Shown: positions 6,594 to 7,845 of the stretch, piece after piece
How positions within the stretch are numbered: the stretch's first letter is position 1
Layout: every line of letters starts with the position of its first letter
From: Thiotrichales bacterium
Lineage (GTDB): Bacteria > Pseudomonadota > Gammaproteobacteria > Thiomicrospirales > Thiomicrospiraceae
Reading direction: 5' to 3'
NCBI GenBank assembly: GCA_014763835.1
Contig: JACXUQ010000050.1
Location: 1-7,845 of the forward strand
DNA: 7,845 nucleotides
Translations under genes and position numbers: made by a program
Notes under the pieces: generated by a model
What the model was told of the DNA's origin: nothing
Seen by the model: only the letters and a program-made list of their open reading frames with translations
Database searches by the model: none

Positions 6594-6800
6594 CTAGTGC
6601 CCGGCCGGATCGGTGAGAAAGAAATAGATCATATAGCCGACATACATGACCAGCATAACAATGCTCAGCAAGGTCACCGGACGCAGGCCTTTTTGCTCGA
6701 CCACAATGCCCTGCTGCGCGAGCTTGCGCAGGCGCAGTTTGTGTTTAATCAACCAGTAAAAGAAATAGGCAATGGCGGCGAGCGACAAGTATTTAAGCAT
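6594..6800 (-). CDS. Small two-helix membrane protein of unknown function
   Basis: I do not recognise this 68-residue protein. Two hydrophobic segments, roughly residues 4-18 (rich in Tyr, Phe, Ala, Leu) and 41-62 (rich in Leu, Val, Met, Tyr, Phe), flank a basic connector with KHKLRLRK at about 19-26. By the positive-inside rule the connector should be cytoplasmic and both ends periplasmic. There is no lipobox and no clear cleavable signal peptide. ATG at 6800-6798 is 9 bases after the kdsB stop, and the gene ends 2 bases before cobU, so it is almost certainly cotranscribed with both. It is probably genuine: composition and topology are coherent and it fills the gap exactly. A long + strand frame covers the same bases but has the His/Gln/Arg-rich look of an antisense shadow. 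Confidence 0.72.
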   Translation of the reverse strand: MLKYLSLAAIAYFFYWLIKHKLRLRKLAQQGIVVEQKGLRPVTLLSIVMLVMYVGYMIYFFLTDPAGH

Positions 6801-6809
6801 AAGACCGCT

Positions 6810-7571
6810 TTATTTAGGTGCCATCAAGCGGCGTACGCGCTCCAGATCGGCCAGCGTATCGACGCCGACCCCCGCCTCACACAAGGCGTCCAGCACCAGG
6901 ATTTTCTCACCGTGCCACAACACCCGCAGCTGTTCGAGTTTTTCGACCTGCTCCAGCGCACATTCCGGCCAGGCCACATACTGTTTCACAAAGCCCGCGC
7001 GGTAGGCGTAAAGGCCGATATGGCGTTTGTAATCCCAGTTGGCTGGCAGGGTTTTGGGCTCTTTATTGAAGGTGTCGCGCGACCACGGCAGCGGCGCGCG
7101 GCTGAAATTGATGGCGCGGTTGGCGATATCACGGCTGACCTTGACCGCATTGGGATCAAACAGGGTTTCGATGTCGTGGATCGGTTCGCACAGCGTCGCC
7201 ATGGAGATTTCCGGATGATCGCGCAGCCCGTCGGCCACCTGATGGATCAGTTCCGGCGGCAGCATCGGTTCGTCGCCTTGTACATTGACGATAATCTCGT
7301 CACCGCCGATATGCGCCAGATCGATGACCTCGGCAATACGCTCCGTGCCCGACTGGTGATGGCCGCCGGTCAAACAGACTTCCGCGCCGAACGCCTCGCA
7401 AACGGCCTGCACCTCTTGCGATTCGGTGGCGATAATAATACGCTCCGCCCCCGACTTTTTGGCCTGCAACCAGGTCCATTGCACCATGGGCTTACCATGA
7501 ATCTCCATCAACGGCTTGCCCGCCAGACGACTCGATTCAAAACGCGCCGGAATAATCACACTAAAGGCCAT
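6810..7571 (-). CDS. kdsB: 3-deoxy-manno-octulosonate (Kdo) cytidylyltransferase
   Basis: This cytoplasmic enzyme (EC 2.7.7.38) makes CMP-Kdo from CTP and Kdo, the activated sugar for the lipopolysaccharide inner core. The 253-residue length is normal. The N-terminal nucleotide-binding signature IIPARFESSRLAGKPL spans residues 6-21; SGTERIAE is at 74-81 and NVQGDEP, with metal-binding acidic residues, at 96-102. HIGLYAYR and LEQVEKLEQLR appear in the expected C-terminal order, and the protein ends with a GVDTLADLERVR-type tail. It follows ycaR by 28 bases, an arrangement familiar from enterobacteria. The ribosome site is poor (GGGTG about 11-15 bases upstream). What is unusual is that the same transcript appears to continue into B12 genes. 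Confidence 0.96.
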   Translation of the reverse strand: MAFSVIIPARFESSRLAGKPLMEIHGKPMVQWTWLQAKKSGAERIIIATESQEVQAVCEAFGAEVCLTGGHHQSGTERIAEVIDLAHIGGDEIIVNVQGDEPMLPPELIHQVADGLRDHPEISMATLCEPIHDIETLFDPNAVKVSRDIANRAINFSRAPLPWSRDTFNKEPKTLPANWDYKRHIGLYAYRAGFVKQYVAWPECALEQVEKLEQLRVLWHGEKILVLDALCEAGVGVDTLADLERVRRLMAPK

Positions 7572-7599
7572 CTACACAACACCCATTCAAAAAAGTCGA

Positions 7600-7800
7600 T
7601 TACGCCTTTTGGGCGCGGTATTTTTCAGCTTCTTCGGCGCTAATCTGACGCGCTTCATCTTCCAGCAGAATCGGAATGCCGTCGCGCACCGGATATGCCA
7701 GATTGGCCGCCGTCGAGATTAACTCTTGTGTGGTTTTATCGTAAATCAGTTTGGTTTTACTGACCGGACAAACCAGAATTTCTAACAGTTTAGGATCCAT
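7600..7800 (-). CDS. ycaR: UPF0434/Trm112-like small protein (YcaR type)
   Basis: This 66-residue protein opens with MDPKLLEILVCPVSKTKL and contains LAYPVRDGIPILLEDEAR at 34-51, the hallmark of the UPF0434 family and related to the zinc-ribbon protein Trm112. Its precise role is not established; in enterobacteria it sits between lpxK and kdsB. E. coli YcaR has cysteines at 11, 14 and 29; here C11 is kept but positions 14 and 29 are serine, so a classical zinc site is unlikely. The C-terminal 15 residues are charged and helix-prone. ATG 7800-7798 has GAGA five bases upstream. The stop is followed 28 bases later by kdsB, and the two are probably cotranscribed. Confidence 0.9.
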   Translation of the reverse strand: MDPKLLEILVCPVSKTKLIYDKTTQELISTAANLAYPVRDGIPILLEDEARQISAEEAEKYRAQKA

Positions 7801-7806
7801 AATTTC

Positions 7807-7845
7807 TCAATCGCCTATTGATTCGGTTAAGGTAGATTCGGTTAA
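7807..7845 (-). CDS. Possible 3' end of the gene upstream of ycaR
   Basis: Read on the - strand from the window edge, one frame gives LTESTLTESIGD and a TGA at 7809-7807, six bases before the ycaR ATG. That would fit the tail of a preceding gene, with lpxK the expected neighbour by synteny. Another frame stays open to 7790, overlapping ycaR, so the choice is uncertain. Twelve residues are too few to identify a family. Confidence 0.3.
   Translation of the reverse strand, partial: LTESTLTESIGD
7820..7845. repeat. Short direct repeat upstream of ycaR
   Basis: GATTCGGTTAA occurs at 7820-7830 and 7835-7845, a 15-base period cut by the window edge, so more units may follow. If the upstream frame ending at 7807 is coding, each unit encodes LTES plus one residue. 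If not, it is a spaced direct repeat ahead of ycaR that could be a protein-binding site. There is no further evidence for either. Confidence 0.6.

Noticed and set aside
7589..7615. Possible intrinsic terminator after ycaR: a CGCC/GGCG hairpin (7603-7615) and six T on the - strand (7594-7589)
   Set aside because: The stem is only four base pairs and lies within the ycaR coding end, and eight bases separate it from the T run. That is too weak and too far apart for a convincing terminator.
6597..7643. A 348-codon + strand open frame covering the small membrane gene, kdsB and the end of ycaR
   Set aside because: It is antisense to clearly recognised KdsB and YcaR, its translation is rich in His, Gln and Arg with no family motif, and it has no separate context. 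It is a shadow of biased codon use.

Overview
The window is a dense cobalamin (vitamin B12) late-assembly and salvage locus from a Gram-negative bacterium, most likely a gammaproteobacterium. The Gram-negative call rests on kdsB (Kdo activation for lipopolysaccharide) preceded by a ycaR-type gene, the order seen in the enterobacterial lpxK-ycaR-kdsB neighbourhood. Base composition is moderately GC-rich throughout. I cannot name the genus from sequence alone. I see no mobile element, CRISPR array, tRNA or rRNA, and no gap between genes longer than 31 bases.

Layout. The left half (1-3719, + strand) is a chain of overlapping genes: the 3' end of the corrinoid adenosyltransferase gene cobO, a PP-loop ATPase of the DUF71/COG2102 family, the threonine-phosphate decarboxylase cobD, the membrane enzyme cbiB, and the periplasmic corrinoid-binding protein btuF. 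Successive overlaps are 1, 8, 14 and 4 bases, so translation is very probably coupled. The right half (3645-7800, - strand) reads ycaR, kdsB, a 68-residue membrane protein, cobU, cobT, cobC, cobS. The two arms converge, and the ends of btuF and cobS overlap tail to tail by 75 bases with no room for a conventional terminator.

Pathway. CobO adenosylates the corrinoid. CobD makes (R)-1-amino-2-propanol phosphate, and CbiB attaches it to adenosylcobyric acid. CobU activates adenosylcobinamide (phosphate) to the GDP form. CobT makes alpha-ribazole phosphate, CobS joins the two halves, and CobC removes the phosphate. BtuF would capture corrinoids in the periplasm for import, but no btuC or btuD is present here. 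Corrin-ring synthesis genes and cobyric acid synthase are also absent from the window, so it alone cannot separate de novo synthesis from salvage.

The least understood parts are the DUF71 PP-loop ATPase embedded between cobO and cobD, the unrecognised two-helix membrane protein that bridges kdsB and cobU, the antisense btuF/cobS overlap, and an over-represented 11-base word (AACAGGCCGGG) found five times on both strands. The DUF71 protein is the best candidate for an incompletely characterised B12 function.
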